57,902 bases of DNA from Rhodocyclaceae bacterium. Its GTDB lineage: Bacteria; Pseudomonadota; Gammaproteobacteria; Burkholderiales; Rhodocyclaceae. The notes beneath the pieces were generated by a model that made no database searches, had not been told where the DNA came from, and worked only from the letters and a program-made list of their open reading frames with translations. This document shows positions 8,582 to 17,401 of the stretch, in pieces. Position 1 is the stretch's first letter; every line of letters begins with the position of its first letter. The translations under genes and the position numbers were made by a program. Location: contig JAQTNA010000027.1 of NCBI GenBank assembly GCA_028714035.1, positions 1-57,902 of the forward strand, read 5' to 3'.

Positions 8582-8630
8582 GATGCCTGTTATTTCAGGG
8601 TGAGAAACGGAATAAGGTCCAAGGATTCTA

Positions 8631-9494
8631 TCACCGCGTGGCGGGGCGGCGGTTGCCGACCGCCACCGCCAGTCCGCTGCCGACCACCAGGGCCATGCCC
8701 AGCAGGCTCCAGCGATCCGGAAGATGCTGGAACAGCAGCCAGCCGAGCGCCATGGCCCAGATCAACTGGGCGTATAGAAACGGGCCGAGGGTGGCCACTC
8801 CGGCATGGTGAAAGGCGCGGATGAGCAGGAAATGGCCCAGGCCCCCGAGGGCGCCGAGGGCCGCCACGGCGGCCAGATCCATCCCGCCGGGGAGGGTGCC
8901 CATGGGTGCCCAGGGCAGGATCAGGGTGCTGCCGATCGTGCCGACCAGGGCCGTGTAGAAAAGCAGCGTGACACTGTTCTCGCTGGTGCTCAACTGCCGC
9001 GTCATGACCTGATAAATGGCATAGCACGAGGCTCCTGCCAGGGCATAGGCGATGCCTTCCCCAGTGAGCGCGCCGCCCGGACGGGCGATGAACAACACGC
9101 CGACGAAACCCGCGGCGAGGGCAAGCCAACGGGATGGGCCCACTTTCTCGCCCAGCCAGGGGCCGGCCAGCAGGGCGGCCATGAGCGGGGAGGTGTAACC
9201 GAGGGCGGTCGCCTCCGCCAGGGGCAGGGTACGCAAGGCCGAAATGACGCAACTCGTGACCCCCAGGAGCAGGAAGGCCCTGAACAACTGGGCCGGCAAG
9301 CGCCGGGTGACAAACAGGGCGCTGCGATGGGACGGCGCGAGGAACACCACCATGAGCAGGAAGTGCCCCGAATAGCGTGCCCAGACCAGGAGCGGCAGGG
9401 CGTAGCGCGTGGCCAGGTACTTGGCCGTGGAATCCATGCAGGCGAAGACGAAAACTGCCGCGAGGGTGAAGGCTATGCCCCGCCGTTCAGTCAT
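8631..9494 (-). CDS. DMT-superfamily (EamA) transporter
   Basis: The product, about 287 residues, is an integral membrane protein with ten hydrophobic segments in two EamA repeats. The first begins with GIAFTLAAVFVFACMDSTAK, the second near IAYALAGASCYAIYQVM. It ends in LVVGSGLAVAVGNRR. Drug/metabolite transporters export or import small molecules, and no substrate can be assigned. The ATG at 9494 overlaps the end of nnr by 8 bp and is preferred over the in-frame TTG at 9503. It is co-transcribed with nnr upstream and nadC downstream. Confidence 0.85.
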   Translation of the reverse strand: MTERRGIAFTLAAVFVFACMDSTAKYLATRYALPLLVWARYSGHFLLMVVFLAPSHRSALFVTRRLPAQLFRAFLLLGVTSCVISALRTLPLAEATALGYTSPLMAALLAGPWLGEKVGPSRWLALAAGFVGVLFIARPGGALTGEGIAYALAGASCYAIYQVMTRQLSTSENSVTLLFYTALVGTIGSTLILPWAPMGTLPGGMDLAAVAALGALGGLGHFLLIRAFHHAGVATLGPFLYAQLIWAMALGWLLFQHLPDRWSLLGMALVVGSGLAVAVGNRRPATR

Positions 9495-10983
9495 GCGCGG
9501 CAATCCAGTCGTTGAGGAGGCGCCGTGCAGCCGGGATCAGTTCCCCCGCGGTCAGCCCGACCGGGCCAAGGCCGGCCGCGACACAGGCGTCCGCTGCCGC
9601 TCCGTGCAGATGAACGGCCGCCAGCAGGGCCTGTTCCGGACGCCATCCCTGGGAGAGAAGGGCCACGGCCATGCCGGAGAGCACGTCGCCCATGCCGGCG
9701 CTGGCCATGCCCGGATTGCCGTTGGTGTTCAGCCTCCAGCGGCAATCCGGCGTGGCGATCACGCTGCCGCAGCCCTTGAGCACGGTGTAGGCGTGGAAAC
9801 GGCGGGCGATTTCCAGCGCGGCCCGGATGCGGTCCGCCTGCACTTCCGCGGTGGAGCAGGAGAGCAGCCTCGCCGCTTCGGCGGGGTGGGGGGTGAGCAG
9901 GGCCGGCAGACGGCGTTCCGCCACGCGCCGGGCGAGGGCCGGGTCGTGGGCCATCAGGTTCAGGGCGTCTGCGTCCAGCACCATGGGCAGGTGGCTGCTT
10001 GCCGCACGAGCGACGATCTGCGCGGCGGCTTCGCTCTGTCCCAGGCCGGGGCCGACGGCGAGGCAGGTGCACTGCCCGGGCGTCAGCAGTGCTTCCGCAT
10101 GTCGGATCATGAGTTCCGGCTGGATCGGATCCACGGACGGTGCCGTCGCGTCCAGGAAGCCGACGAATACGCGCCCGGCGCCGAGCATGAGGGCGGCCCG
10201 GCCGGCGAGCAGGGCGGCACCCGGCATGCCCTGAGCCCCGCCCAGAATGCCGGCGCTGCCGTTCGTGCCCTTGTGGCTGTTTTTCGGCCTGGGCCGCAAT
10301 TCCGCCAAAAATTGGGTCGGCGTGACGGTGAGGCCTTCCGCCGGGCGTATCGCCGAGGCGTCCAGGCCCAGGTCGTGAATGGATGCCACGCCGGCATGGT
10401 CCGGCCCTTCCAGGGTGTAGAGGCCGGGCTTGGCGGCGATGAAAGTGGCCGTGTGCGTGGCACGTACCGCCTTGCCCCACACCCTCCCCGTGTCCGCATC
10501 CAGGCCGCTGGGGGTGTCCAGGGCCAGAATGGGGCAGTGCAGCCCATTCAGGCGATCTATCCATTCCCCGTACTTGCCCTCCAGGGGCCGGGAAAGGCCG
10601 ATGCCGAACAGGGCATCCACCGCCAGCGCGGAATTTTCGTCGGGCAGTTCGGTAAGAACATCGCCGCCCGCTGCGCCCCAGTCGGTGATGGCCTGGGCTG
10701 CGTCGGCCGGCAGGCTGCCCGCGTCGCCGGCGAAGGCCACCACGACCTCGTGGCCCGCGGCCCGGAGTCGGCGGGCCAGCACGAAGCCGTCGCCGCCGTT
10801 GTTGCCCGGTCCCGCCGCCACCAGCACCGGCCCGGGGTGGACCTGGAGCAGGGTGAGCGCGACTTCCGCGGCGGCGGCGCCGGCCCTCTCCATGAGGGAC
10901 GGCGTGGCACCGGGCAGGAAATGTTGTTCCACTGCGCGGATGGCCTCGGTACGGTACAGCGGGATGGCGCGGGGGAACGGCAT
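9487..10983 (-). CDS. nnr: Bifunctional NAD(P)H-hydrate repair enzyme (epimerase plus dehydratase)
   Basis: The 498-residue protein repairs NADHX and NADPHX. An N-terminal YjeF epimerase domain (about residues 1-210) contains the AGPGNNGGDGFVLARRL motif. A C-terminal carbohydrate-kinase-like dehydratase domain (about 220-490) contains KNSHKGTNGSAGILGGAQGM, TPHPAEAARLL and GMGDVLSGM. The ATG at 10983 is chosen because AGGA lies 9 bases upstream. A further in-frame ATG at 11013 overlaps a probable -10 element (TAGAAT, 11017-11012). The gene heads the minus-strand cofactor operon and diverges from nirJ. Confidence 0.93.
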   Translation of the reverse strand: MPFPRAIPLYRTEAIRAVEQHFLPGATPSLMERAGAAAAEVALTLLQVHPGPVLVAAGPGNNGGDGFVLARRLRAAGHEVVVAFAGDAGSLPADAAQAITDWGAAGGDVLTELPDENSALAVDALFGIGLSRPLEGKYGEWIDRLNGLHCPILALDTPSGLDADTGRVWGKAVRATHTATFIAAKPGLYTLEGPDHAGVASIHDLGLDASAIRPAEGLTVTPTQFLAELRPRPKNSHKGTNGSAGILGGAQGMPGAALLAGRAALMLGAGRVFVGFLDATAPSVDPIQPELMIRHAEALLTPGQCTCLAVGPGLGQSEAAAQIVARAASSHLPMVLDADALNLMAHDPALARRVAERRLPALLTPHPAEAARLLSCSTAEVQADRIRAALEIARRFHAYTVLKGCGSVIATPDCRWRLNTNGNPGMASAGMGDVLSGMAVALLSQGWRPEQALLAAVHLHGAAADACVAAGLGPVGLTAGELIPAARRLLNDWIAAHD

Positions 10984-11011
10984 GGCGGATGGTCCTGTGT
11001 GTGCTGAACGC

Positions 11012-11017
11012 ATTCTA
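11012..11017 (-). promoter_or_regulatory. Probable -10 element of the nnr operon
   Basis: On the minus strand the bases read TAGAAT. They are placed so that transcription would start near 11006, about 22 bases before the preferred nnr ATG at 10983. No convincing -35 is seen at 16-18 bp. Confidence 0.35.
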
Positions 11018-11073
11018 ACAGGCAGAGGGAAGTGCCAGCGGGGCGGCCTCCGGCCCTGGCTGGGGTTTGTCGG

Positions 11074-11087
11074 TTGATTCCAATCAA
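11074..11087 (+). promoter_or_regulatory. FNR/Dnr-family operator of nirJN
   Basis: TTGATTCCAATCAA is a perfect match to the FNR/Anr/Dnr consensus TTGAT-N4-ATCAA. Its centre is at 11080.5. A -10-like TTATCT at 11109-11114 would place the transcript start near 11122, so the box centre is about 41.5 bp upstream. This is the classical position for activation by CRP/FNR proteins. It predicts induction of nirJ-nirN under low oxygen or by nitric oxide. Confidence 0.88.
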
Positions 11088-11150
11088 CGACTTCGGCGAT
11101 GCGATCCCTTATCTTCCGTTCCAGTCATTGACGCACCCGGAGAGCCTCTC

Positions 11151-12344
11151 ATGTTTCGTGTCAGCCAGTTCATGCAGGAAGTCGCTCGGCCCACGCCCCT
11201 GGCGCCGAGGCGCAATCCGCCGGCGCCCGTGGTGATATGGAACCTGGTGCGGCGCTGCAACCTGACCTGCAAGCATTGCTATTCCATCTCGGCCGACAAG
11301 GATTTTGCCGGAGAACTGGGAACCGGAGAGGTGTTCTCGGTCATGGATGATCTGAAGCGCTTTCGGGTGCCGGTGTTGATCCTCTCCGGAGGCGAGCCGC
11401 TCCTGCGGCCGGATATTTTCGATATCGCGCGCCGTGCCAAGGTCATGGGCTTTTATGTGGCGCTCTCGTCCAACGGCACGCTCATCACCGAGGAAAACAT
11501 CGCCGATATCGCCGCCTGCGACTTCGATTATGTCGGGGTGAGCCTGGACGGCATGCCCGCCATCCACGACCGGTTCCGGCGCATGGCAGGCGCGTTTCAG
11601 AAATCGGCCGCCGGCATACGCCTGTGTCGCGACCTGGGGGTCAAGGTCGGCGTACGCTTTACCCTGACCCGCGACAACGCCGCCGATCTGCCGGCGCTCC
11701 TGCAATGGGTGGAAGACGAGGGCGTGGACCGCTTTTACCTGTCCCACCTCAACTACGCCGGGCGCGGCAACAAGAACCGGGGCGACGACGCCCATCTGCG
11801 CATGACGCGGGAGGCCATGGATCTGCTTTTCGATACCGTCTGGAAGATGACGCAGAGGGGCATGACCAAGGAGTTTACGACCGGCAACAACGACGCCGAC
11901 GGGGTCTATTTCCTCTTCTGGGTGCGCCGGCATTTCCCTGAACTGGAGGCCCACGTCCGGGCGAAGCTGGCCCAGTGGGGCGGCAATTCCTCCGGCGTGA
12001 ACGTGGCCAACATAGACAACCTGGGCAATGTGCATCCGGACACCATGTGGTGGCATCACAACCTGGGCAATGTCCGGGATCGGCCCTTTTCCGAGATATG
12101 GCAGGACGTGTCCGACCCCCTCATGGCCGGGCTCAAGGCCAGCCCCAGGCAGGTGAAGGGGCGCTGCGGCGGCTGCCGGTATTTCGATGTCTGCGGCGGC
12201 AACACCCGGGTGCGGGCGCAGCAACTCACGGGCGATCCCTGGCAGGAAGATCCGGCCTGCTATCTTACGGACGAGGAAATCGGCGTGGCGGAGGGCGAGA
12301 GGCTTCAGGTTCGGCCCTGGACCCGGCTGGAGGTGGCGGCATGA
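11151..12344 (+). CDS. nirJ: Heme d1 biosynthesis radical SAM protein NirJ
   Basis: The 397-residue enzyme belongs to the radical SAM family with a C-terminal SPASM-like region. It removes propionate side chains during conversion of siroheme-derived precursor to heme d1, the cofactor of cytochrome cd1 nitrite reductase. The 4Fe-4S site is RRCNLTCKHCY (CX3CX2C, about residues 36-45), followed by LILSGGEPLLRPD. Further cysteines lie in GRCGGCRYFDVCGGNTR near residue 345. The ATG at 11151 follows GGAGAG by 6 bases. The last codon overlaps the nirN start (ATGA), so the pair is coupled and under the FNR/Dnr box at 11074. Confidence 0.92.
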   Translation: MFRVSQFMQEVARPTPLAPRRNPPAPVVIWNLVRRCNLTCKHCYSISADKDFAGELGTGEVFSVMDDLKRFRVPVLILSGGEPLLRPDIFDIARRAKVMGFYVALSSNGTLITEENIADIAACDFDYVGVSLDGMPAIHDRFRRMAGAFQKSAAGIRLCRDLGVKVGVRFTLTRDNAADLPALLQWVEDEGVDRFYLSHLNYAGRGNKNRGDDAHLRMTREAMDLLFDTVWKMTQRGMTKEFTTGNNDADGVYFLFWVRRHFPELEAHVRAKLAQWGGNSSGVNVANIDNLGNVHPDTMWWHHNLGNVRDRPFSEIWQDVSDPLMAGLKASPRQVKGRCGGCRYFDVCGGNTRVRAQQLTGDPWQEDPACYLTDEEIGVAEGERLQVRPWTRLEVAA

Positions 12345-13945
12345 ATGAAACCTTGAGACGCCGAGGCGCCGAGGCGCCGGGAGCCTCCCGGAAACTGTTC
12401 CGGGGTTTTTGCGCTGCGATGCTTCTTCTCGCCGGGTCCGGGCAGGCCGCCGATCCGGCGGCCTTGTACAAGGAGCATTGCGCGGCCTGTCATGGACCGG
12501 ATCGCCTGGGCATCACGGGACCTGCGCTGTTTGCGGAAAACCTGGAGCGCATTCGTCCGGCGGAACTGGTGAAGGTCATCACGGAGGGGCGGCCCGCGAC
12601 CCAGATGGCGGGAATGAAAGGCAAACTGGAGCCGGCGGACATCGCCGCCCTGGCCAAGTGGATCACGGCCCCCGTCTTGCCGCCGCCGACATGGAGCGAC
12701 GAGCAGATGCGCGCCTCGCGGCTGGAGCATTTCGCACCCGGAAGCCTGCCGGACAAGCCCGCCTTCAAGGCGGACATGATGAATCTGTTCGTGGTGGTGG
12801 AGGCGGGCGACCACCATGTGAGCATCCTGGATGGTGACAAGCTGGAGCCGATTTTCCGCTTCGCCTCGCGCTTTGCCTTGCATGGGGGGCCGAAATTCAC
12901 GCCGGATGGGCGTTACGTGTTCTTTGCCTCACGGGACGGCTGGATCAGCAAGTTCGACATCTGGAATCTGAAGACGGTGGCCGAGATCCGCGCCGGCATC
13001 AACACGCGCAACGTGGCGGTGTCGGATGACGGCAAGTACGTCATGGTGGCGAACTATCTGCCCAAGACGGTGGTGCTGCTGGACGGCGACCTGAGGCCGC
13101 TGAAGACGCTTCCGGCCCGCTCCCTGGACGGCACCGAGGTCTCCCGCGTGTCGGCCGTCTATGATGCCGCGCCGAGGAAGAGTTTCGTGGTTGCCATGAA
13201 GGACATGCCGGAGCTCTGGGAAGTCAGCTACGATCCCAAGGCGCCGGATGTCTTCGAGGGCTATGTGCACGACTACAAGATGGGCGAAGGCATGGCCCGG
13301 CCCGGCTATCTCAACCCGCGACGCACGCGGCTGGACGAGCCCCTGGACGACTTCTTCTTCGATCAGTCCTACCGCAACATCATCGGCGCCAGTCGTCGTG
13401 CGGGCAAGGGCGAGGTGGTGAACCTGGATGCCCGCCAGAAGGTGGCGGACCTGGATCTGCCGGGCATGCCGCACCTGGGCTCGGGCATCACCTGGGCCTG
13501 GCATGGCGGTACGGTGCTTGCCTCGCCCAATCTCCAGCAGGGCGTGGTGACGGTGATAGACATGAAGACCTGGAAGCCGGTGGCGCATATCCCGACCCTG
13601 GGGCCCGGCTTCTTCATACGCAGCCACGAAAATACCCCCTACGCCTGGACCGATTCCATGATGAGCCGGGAATACAAGGACACGCTGGAGGTTCTGGACA
13701 AGAACAGCCTGGAAGTGGTCGCGAAGCTGACCCCCGAGCCGGGAAAGACGTTGGCTCATGTGGAGTTCACCCGGGATGGCCGCTACGCCCTGGCCAGCCT
13801 GTGGGAACCGCTGGAAAATGGGGGGGCGTTGATCGTTTTCGATGCCCGCACGCTCAAGGAGGTGAAGCGCATTCCCATGAACAAGCCGGTCGGCAAGTAC
13901 AACCTCTTCAACAAGATATCCCGCTCGGAAGGCACCAGCCACTGA
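12341..13945 (+). CDS. nirN: NirN: cytochrome c / heme d1-domain protein
   Basis: The 534-residue periplasmic protein is a paralogue of cytochrome cd1 nitrite reductase. In the family it performs the last step of heme d1 formation, oxidation of dihydro-heme d1. An N-terminal signal segment (AAMLLLAGSGQAA, cleavage near residue 37) precedes a c-type heme site CAACH (residues 47-51). An eight-bladed d1 propeller follows from about residue 145 to the end. NirF is excluded because it lacks the heme c domain. NirS is less likely because of the direct pairing with nirJ, but NirN against a divergent NirS should be settled by a tree. Confidence 0.82.
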   Translation: MNETLRRRGAEAPGASRKLFRGFCAAMLLLAGSGQAADPAALYKEHCAACHGPDRLGITGPALFAENLERIRPAELVKVITEGRPATQMAGMKGKLEPADIAALAKWITAPVLPPPTWSDEQMRASRLEHFAPGSLPDKPAFKADMMNLFVVVEAGDHHVSILDGDKLEPIFRFASRFALHGGPKFTPDGRYVFFASRDGWISKFDIWNLKTVAEIRAGINTRNVAVSDDGKYVMVANYLPKTVVLLDGDLRPLKTLPARSLDGTEVSRVSAVYDAAPRKSFVVAMKDMPELWEVSYDPKAPDVFEGYVHDYKMGEGMARPGYLNPRRTRLDEPLDDFFFDQSYRNIIGASRRAGKGEVVNLDARQKVADLDLPGMPHLGSGITWAWHGGTVLASPNLQQGVVTVIDMKTWKPVAHIPTLGPGFFIRSHENTPYAWTDSMMSREYKDTLEVLDKNSLEVVAKLTPEPGKTLAHVEFTRDGRYALASLWEPLENGGALIVFDARTLKEVKRIPMNKPVGKYNLFNKISRSEGTSH

Positions 13946-13988
13946 GCGCGATTGAATAAATCCGGCATCCGATCCGCTTTCATCCCAA

Positions 13989-14020
13989 GCGCCGCCCCCT
14001 GACCCGGCCGGGTGCGGCGC
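13989..14020 (+). terminator. GC-rich hairpin after nirN
   Basis: GCGCCGC (13989-13995) pairs with GCGGCGC (14014-14020). The loop contains a further perfect palindrome, ACCCGGCCGGGT (14002-14013). It begins 44 bases after the nirN stop. There is no following T-tract, so it may be a transcript 3' end or part of a Rho-dependent terminator rather than a classical intrinsic one. Confidence 0.4.
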
Positions 14021-14116
14021 GTCCCCGCGCTCCACCATGCAAACAAGTGTGGCAGGATCGCAAGAATTCATTGTTCCTCGGTTAGAATATGCGCCATTCT
14101 GGGCGGATAGTCGGCT

Positions 14117-14142
14117 CCGGCCCAAGGCTGGCGCCGGTTTTT
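14117..14142 (+). terminator. Short hairpin with T-tract in the leader of the export gene
   Basis: CCGGC (14117-14121) can pair with GCCGG (14133-14137), followed directly by TTTTT (14138-14142). It lies about 70 bases before the ATG of the first XrtA-locus gene. It could end transcripts coming from nirN or act as an attenuator in the leader of the exopolysaccharide operon. The stem is only 5 bp. Confidence 0.3.
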
Positions 14143-14210
14143 CGTCGTGTGTCGGGGACGGTGGTTCGTGTGGGGGCGCCGGGGCTTCTGCGTGGTATCT
14201 GGGGGTGGGC

Positions 14211-14843
14211 ATGATAGATGTCATCGGGAAAAGTATGCTGGTGGCCTGGGGCAGGTTGTTTCTGGTGGCCTTGGCGGCAGTTGCCTTGCTGGCGGGCTGC
14301 GCCTCGCGGCCCAGTGCGCCCGAAGCGGCGGCGACACCGGATTACAACTACCTCATCGGTCCGGGCGATACGGTCAATATCATCGTCTGGCGCAATCCCG
14401 AGCTTTCCATGCTGGTGCCGGTGCGTCCGGACGGCAAGATCACCACGCCTCTGGTGGAGGATCTTCCCGCCATGGGCAAGGATTCGAGCACCCTGGCGCG
14501 GGATATCGAGAAGCTTCTGTCGAAATATATTCGGGATCCCGTGGTCACCGTCGTCGTGACCAGTTTCGTGGGGCCCTATAGCGAGCAGATCCGTGTGGTC
14601 GGCGAGGCGGCTCATCCCCAGACGCTGCCCTACAAGCAGAAGATGACCCTGCTGGACGTCATGATCGTGGTCGGAGGCCTGACGGACTTCGCCGACGGCA
14701 ATCGTGCCTATCTGGTGCGGGCTGCCGAGAAGAACAAGCAGTATGCGGTGAAGCTCAGGGATTTGATGAAGAAGGGTGATATTTCGGCCAACGTGGAGAT
14801 GAAGCCGGGGGACATCCTCATCATCCCGCAGAGCTGGTTCTAG
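14211..14843 (+). CDS. XrtA-system polysaccharide export lipoprotein (Wza family)
   Basis: The 210-residue protein is the outer-membrane export component of the exopolysaccharide machine. It has a lipoprotein signal (VALAAVALLAGCAS, with the lipidated Cys near residue 28). A Poly_export domain follows (YNYLIGPGDTVNIIVWRNPE, about residues 44-63) and a SLBB segment to the end (MKPGDILIIPQSWF). It corresponds to the PEP-CTERM-linked export family. It is the first gene of a long plus-strand cluster and is followed 38 bp later by the chain-length protein. The ATG at 14211 is preceded by GGGGGTGG. A later ATG at 14235 would still leave the signal peptide. Confidence 0.9.
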   Translation: MIDVIGKSMLVAWGRLFLVALAAVALLAGCASRPSAPEAAATPDYNYLIGPGDTVNIIVWRNPELSMLVPVRPDGKITTPLVEDLPAMGKDSSTLARDIEKLLSKYIRDPVVTVVVTSFVGPYSEQIRVVGEAAHPQTLPYKQKMTLLDVMIVVGGLTDFADGNRAYLVRAAEKNKQYAVKLRDLMKKGDISANVEMKPGDILIIPQSWF

Positions 14844-14881
14844 GCCCATGCGCAATGTATTCCTTACCGGGTCAATAAGCC

Positions 14882-16435
14882 ATGGATGAGGCAATCCGCC
14901 AGATCCTCTTCTTCGTCAAGGGGATGTGGTCCAAACGCTGGATTGGGCTGGTCATGGCCTGGCTGGTCGGCGTGCTGGGCATGGCCGTGGTGTTGCGCAT
15001 GCCCGACAAGTTCGAGGCCACGGCGCGCATCTACGTGGACACCCAGTCCGTGCTCAAGCCCCTCATGTCCGGCCTGGCGGTGCAGCCCAACGTGGACCAG
15101 CAGATCAACATCCTCAGCCGCACCCTCATCAGCCGGCCCAATATCGAGAAACTGGTCCGCATGACCGACATGGACCTGAAGCTCAGGTCCAAGGAGGACA
15201 GGGAAAAGCTGATTGACGAACTGATGCTGGTGCTGAAGATCGAAAGCGGTGGCCAGATCAATCTCTACTCGGTGGCCTATCGGGATTCGTCGCCCGAGAT
15301 GGCGCGCAAGGTGGTCCAGGCCCTGGTCACCATCTTTGTCGAGTCCGGCATCGGGGACAAGCGCAAGGACACGGACACGGCCCGAAAATTCATCGAGGAG
15401 CAGATCGGTCTCTATGAGAAGAAACTGCAGGAAGCCGAAAATCGCCTGAAGGATTTCAAGGTCCAGCACATGGGCCAGATTGACAAGAACAAGGATTATT
15501 TCTCCGCTGTTGGCGACATGGCCAACCGGCTGGAGCAGGCAAAAATGGAGCTGAAGGAAGCGGAGACCGGCCGCGACAGCCTGAGGCGGCAGCTTCAGGG
15601 GGAAGAGCCGGTTCTTTTGCCGGATACACCCTCCGGGTCGAGCGGCATGGTGGCCATACCGGAACTGGACGGGCGCATTGACGTCATGAAGCGCAACCTG
15701 GATGCCCTGCTGCAAAGGTATACCGACAAGCATCCGGATGTGCTCGGCGCGCGCAAGGTCATCGCCGACCTGGAGGCGCAGAAGCGCCAGGAAATCGAGG
15801 CCCGCAAGAAGGCTTCTGGCGACAAGGGATACTCCTCGCTCAACAACAATCCCGTGTTCCAGCAGCTCAAGGTATCCCTGTCCGAGGCCGAGGCCAACGT
15901 GGCCTCACTGAGTGCCCGGGTGACGGAATACCAGATGCGCTTCGAGCAAATGAAGGGTAAGGCCAAACTCCAGCCCGAGGTGGAGGCCGAATTTGTCCAG
16001 CTCAACCGGGACTACGACGTCAATAAGAAGAACTACGAGATGCTGGTCAGCCGGCGGGAGTCGGCCAGTATGTCCGAGCAGATGGAGGCCACCTCCGCCA
16101 TGGCGGACTTCCGCCTGATTGATCCGCCCCGGGTGTCGCCGAAACCGGTGGCGCCAAACCGCCTGCTGCTGCTGCCGCTGGTGCTGCTGGGCAGCCTGGG
16201 GGCGGGGGCCGCCAGTGCCCTCGCCATGTCGCAGCTTCGGCCGACCTTCCTGGATGCTCACGGTTTGCGGGAAGCCACGGGTTTGCCGGTCCTGGGTTCG
16301 GTTTCCCTGCTCAAGAGCGAGGAGCGCCTGGCCCGGGAACGGCGCCTGCTGCTCCTGTTTTTTGTCGCCGTTGCGGCTCTGGTCCTTGTTTACGGAGGAG
16401 CGATGCTTTATTTGTTCTTCCACATCAGTATTTGA
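14882..16435 (+). CDS. XrtA-system chain length determinant (Wzz-type)
   Basis: The 517-residue inner-membrane protein controls polymer length with the neighbouring autokinase. A Wzz domain begins at the N-terminus with a membrane helix (about residues 19-40, LVMAWLVGVLGMAVVL). A long periplasmic region has coiled coils at about 170-230 and 300-370, rich in E/K/R/Q. Two membrane helices lie near residues 422-445 and 485-510. The presence of two C-terminal helices and the PEP-CTERM locus context match the exosortase-linked Wzz family. The kinase domain is separate, in the next gene. Confidence 0.92.
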   Translation: MDEAIRQILFFVKGMWSKRWIGLVMAWLVGVLGMAVVLRMPDKFEATARIYVDTQSVLKPLMSGLAVQPNVDQQINILSRTLISRPNIEKLVRMTDMDLKLRSKEDREKLIDELMLVLKIESGGQINLYSVAYRDSSPEMARKVVQALVTIFVESGIGDKRKDTDTARKFIEEQIGLYEKKLQEAENRLKDFKVQHMGQIDKNKDYFSAVGDMANRLEQAKMELKEAETGRDSLRRQLQGEEPVLLPDTPSGSSGMVAIPELDGRIDVMKRNLDALLQRYTDKHPDVLGARKVIADLEAQKRQEIEARKKASGDKGYSSLNNNPVFQQLKVSLSEAEANVASLSARVTEYQMRFEQMKGKAKLQPEVEAEFVQLNRDYDVNKKNYEMLVSRRESASMSEQMEATSAMADFRLIDPPRVSPKPVAPNRLLLLPLVLLGSLGAGAASALAMSQLRPTFLDAHGLREATGLPVLGSVSLLKSEERLARERRLLLLFFVAVAALVLVYGGAMLYLFFHISI

Positions 16436-16447
16436 GGAGGCTGCAGG

Positions 16448-17401
16448 GTGAGCATCATCGAGGAAGCGGCAAAGCGGCTTCAACAGTTGCGACAGGCCAA
16501 GGGCGTCTTCAATGTCCGGGAAGAACCCGAGTTTGCCCCGGCGAGCCTTCCGCCCGTCGAGGAACAGCCGGTCCGGGGTGGCGCGGCCCGTGCCGTCGAA
16601 GCCGGCGAGCCGCCCTATGCGGAGAGCCGGCACGACATTTCACGGCGCGTGGAGGTGGACCTCGTCCAGCTGGCGGCGAAAGGCATCATCACTCCGGATG
16701 CCCCCCGCTCCCAGGTGGCGGATGAGTTCCGCATCGTCAAGCGCCCTCTGCTGGGCAATGCCCAGGGCAAGGGCCAGGCTCCGGTGGATCGGGGCAACCT
16801 GATCATGGTGACCAGTTCCGTTCCCGGCGAGGGCAAGACCTTCACGGCGATCAACCTGGCGATCAGCATTGCCATGGAACTGGACAACACGGTCTTGCTG
16901 GTGGATGCCGATGTGTCGCGTCCCTCTGTCCTGAACGTGCTGGGCCTGCCCGCGGCAAAAGGCCTCATGGACGTTTTGCTGGACGATGACCTGGACCTGG
17001 GCGATGTGATGCTCAAGACCAACATCGAAAAGCTCACCCTGGTGCCGGTGGGTTCCGCCGCGAAGCGGGCCACCGAATTGCTGGCCAGCGATGCCATGAC
17101 CCATTTGCTGGAAGAGATGGCCACCCGGTATTCGGACCGAATCATCATTTTCGATTCCCCTCCCCTCCTGGTGACGACCGAGGCGCCGGTGCTGGCCAGT
17201 CATGTGGGCCAGGTGCTGATGGTGGTGGAGGCGGAACAGACGCCCCAGAGCGTGGTCAAGCAGGCGCTGGCCACGATTCAATCCTGCCCTGTGGTGCTGA
17301 CCATGCTCAACAAGGCGTCCAGCGTAGGCTCCGGGACTTACTACGATTATTACGGATACTATGGTGGCGGTTACGGCGCATTTGGGGATGGTTCGACCTG
17401 A
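16448..17401 (+). CDS. XrtA-associated tyrosine autokinase (BY-kinase)
   Basis: The 317-residue cytoplasmic kinase phosphorylates its own tyrosine-rich tail and acts with the Wzz-type partner. The Walker A motif is SSVPGEGKTFTAINLA (about residues 118-133), Walker A' is VLLVDADVSRPSVL, and Walker B is IIIFDSPPLL. The tail is GTYYDYYGYYGGGYG, a dense tyrosine cluster. The start is GTG at 16448, 12 bp after the previous stop, with GAGGAGG upstream. It has no membrane helix, so it is the CpsD-like half of a split kinase. Confidence 0.92.
   Translation: MSIIEEAAKRLQQLRQAKGVFNVREEPEFAPASLPPVEEQPVRGGAARAVEAGEPPYAESRHDISRRVEVDLVQLAAKGIITPDAPRSQVADEFRIVKRPLLGNAQGKGQAPVDRGNLIMVTSSVPGEGKTFTAINLAISIAMELDNTVLLVDADVSRPSVLNVLGLPAAKGLMDVLLDDDLDLGDVMLKTNIEKLTLVPVGSAAKRATELLASDAMTHLLEEMATRYSDRIIIFDSPPLLVTTEAPVLASHVGQVLMVVEAEQTPQSVVKQALATIQSCPVVLTMLNKASSVGSGTYYDYYGYYGGGYGAFGDGST

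Noticed and set aside
9409-11007. A plus-strand frame of 532 codons
   Set aside because: It is a shadow of nnr, whose two domains are unmistakable on the minus strand.
12341-13945. Calling this gene nirS
   Set aside because: It directly overlaps nirJ in a maturation pair and fits NirN; NirS remains a weaker alternative, noted in the entry.
14048-14064. Possible sigma-54 promoter near GTGGCAGGATCGCAAG
   Set aside because: GG and GC are separated by only 7 bases, whereas the -24/-12 element needs 10.
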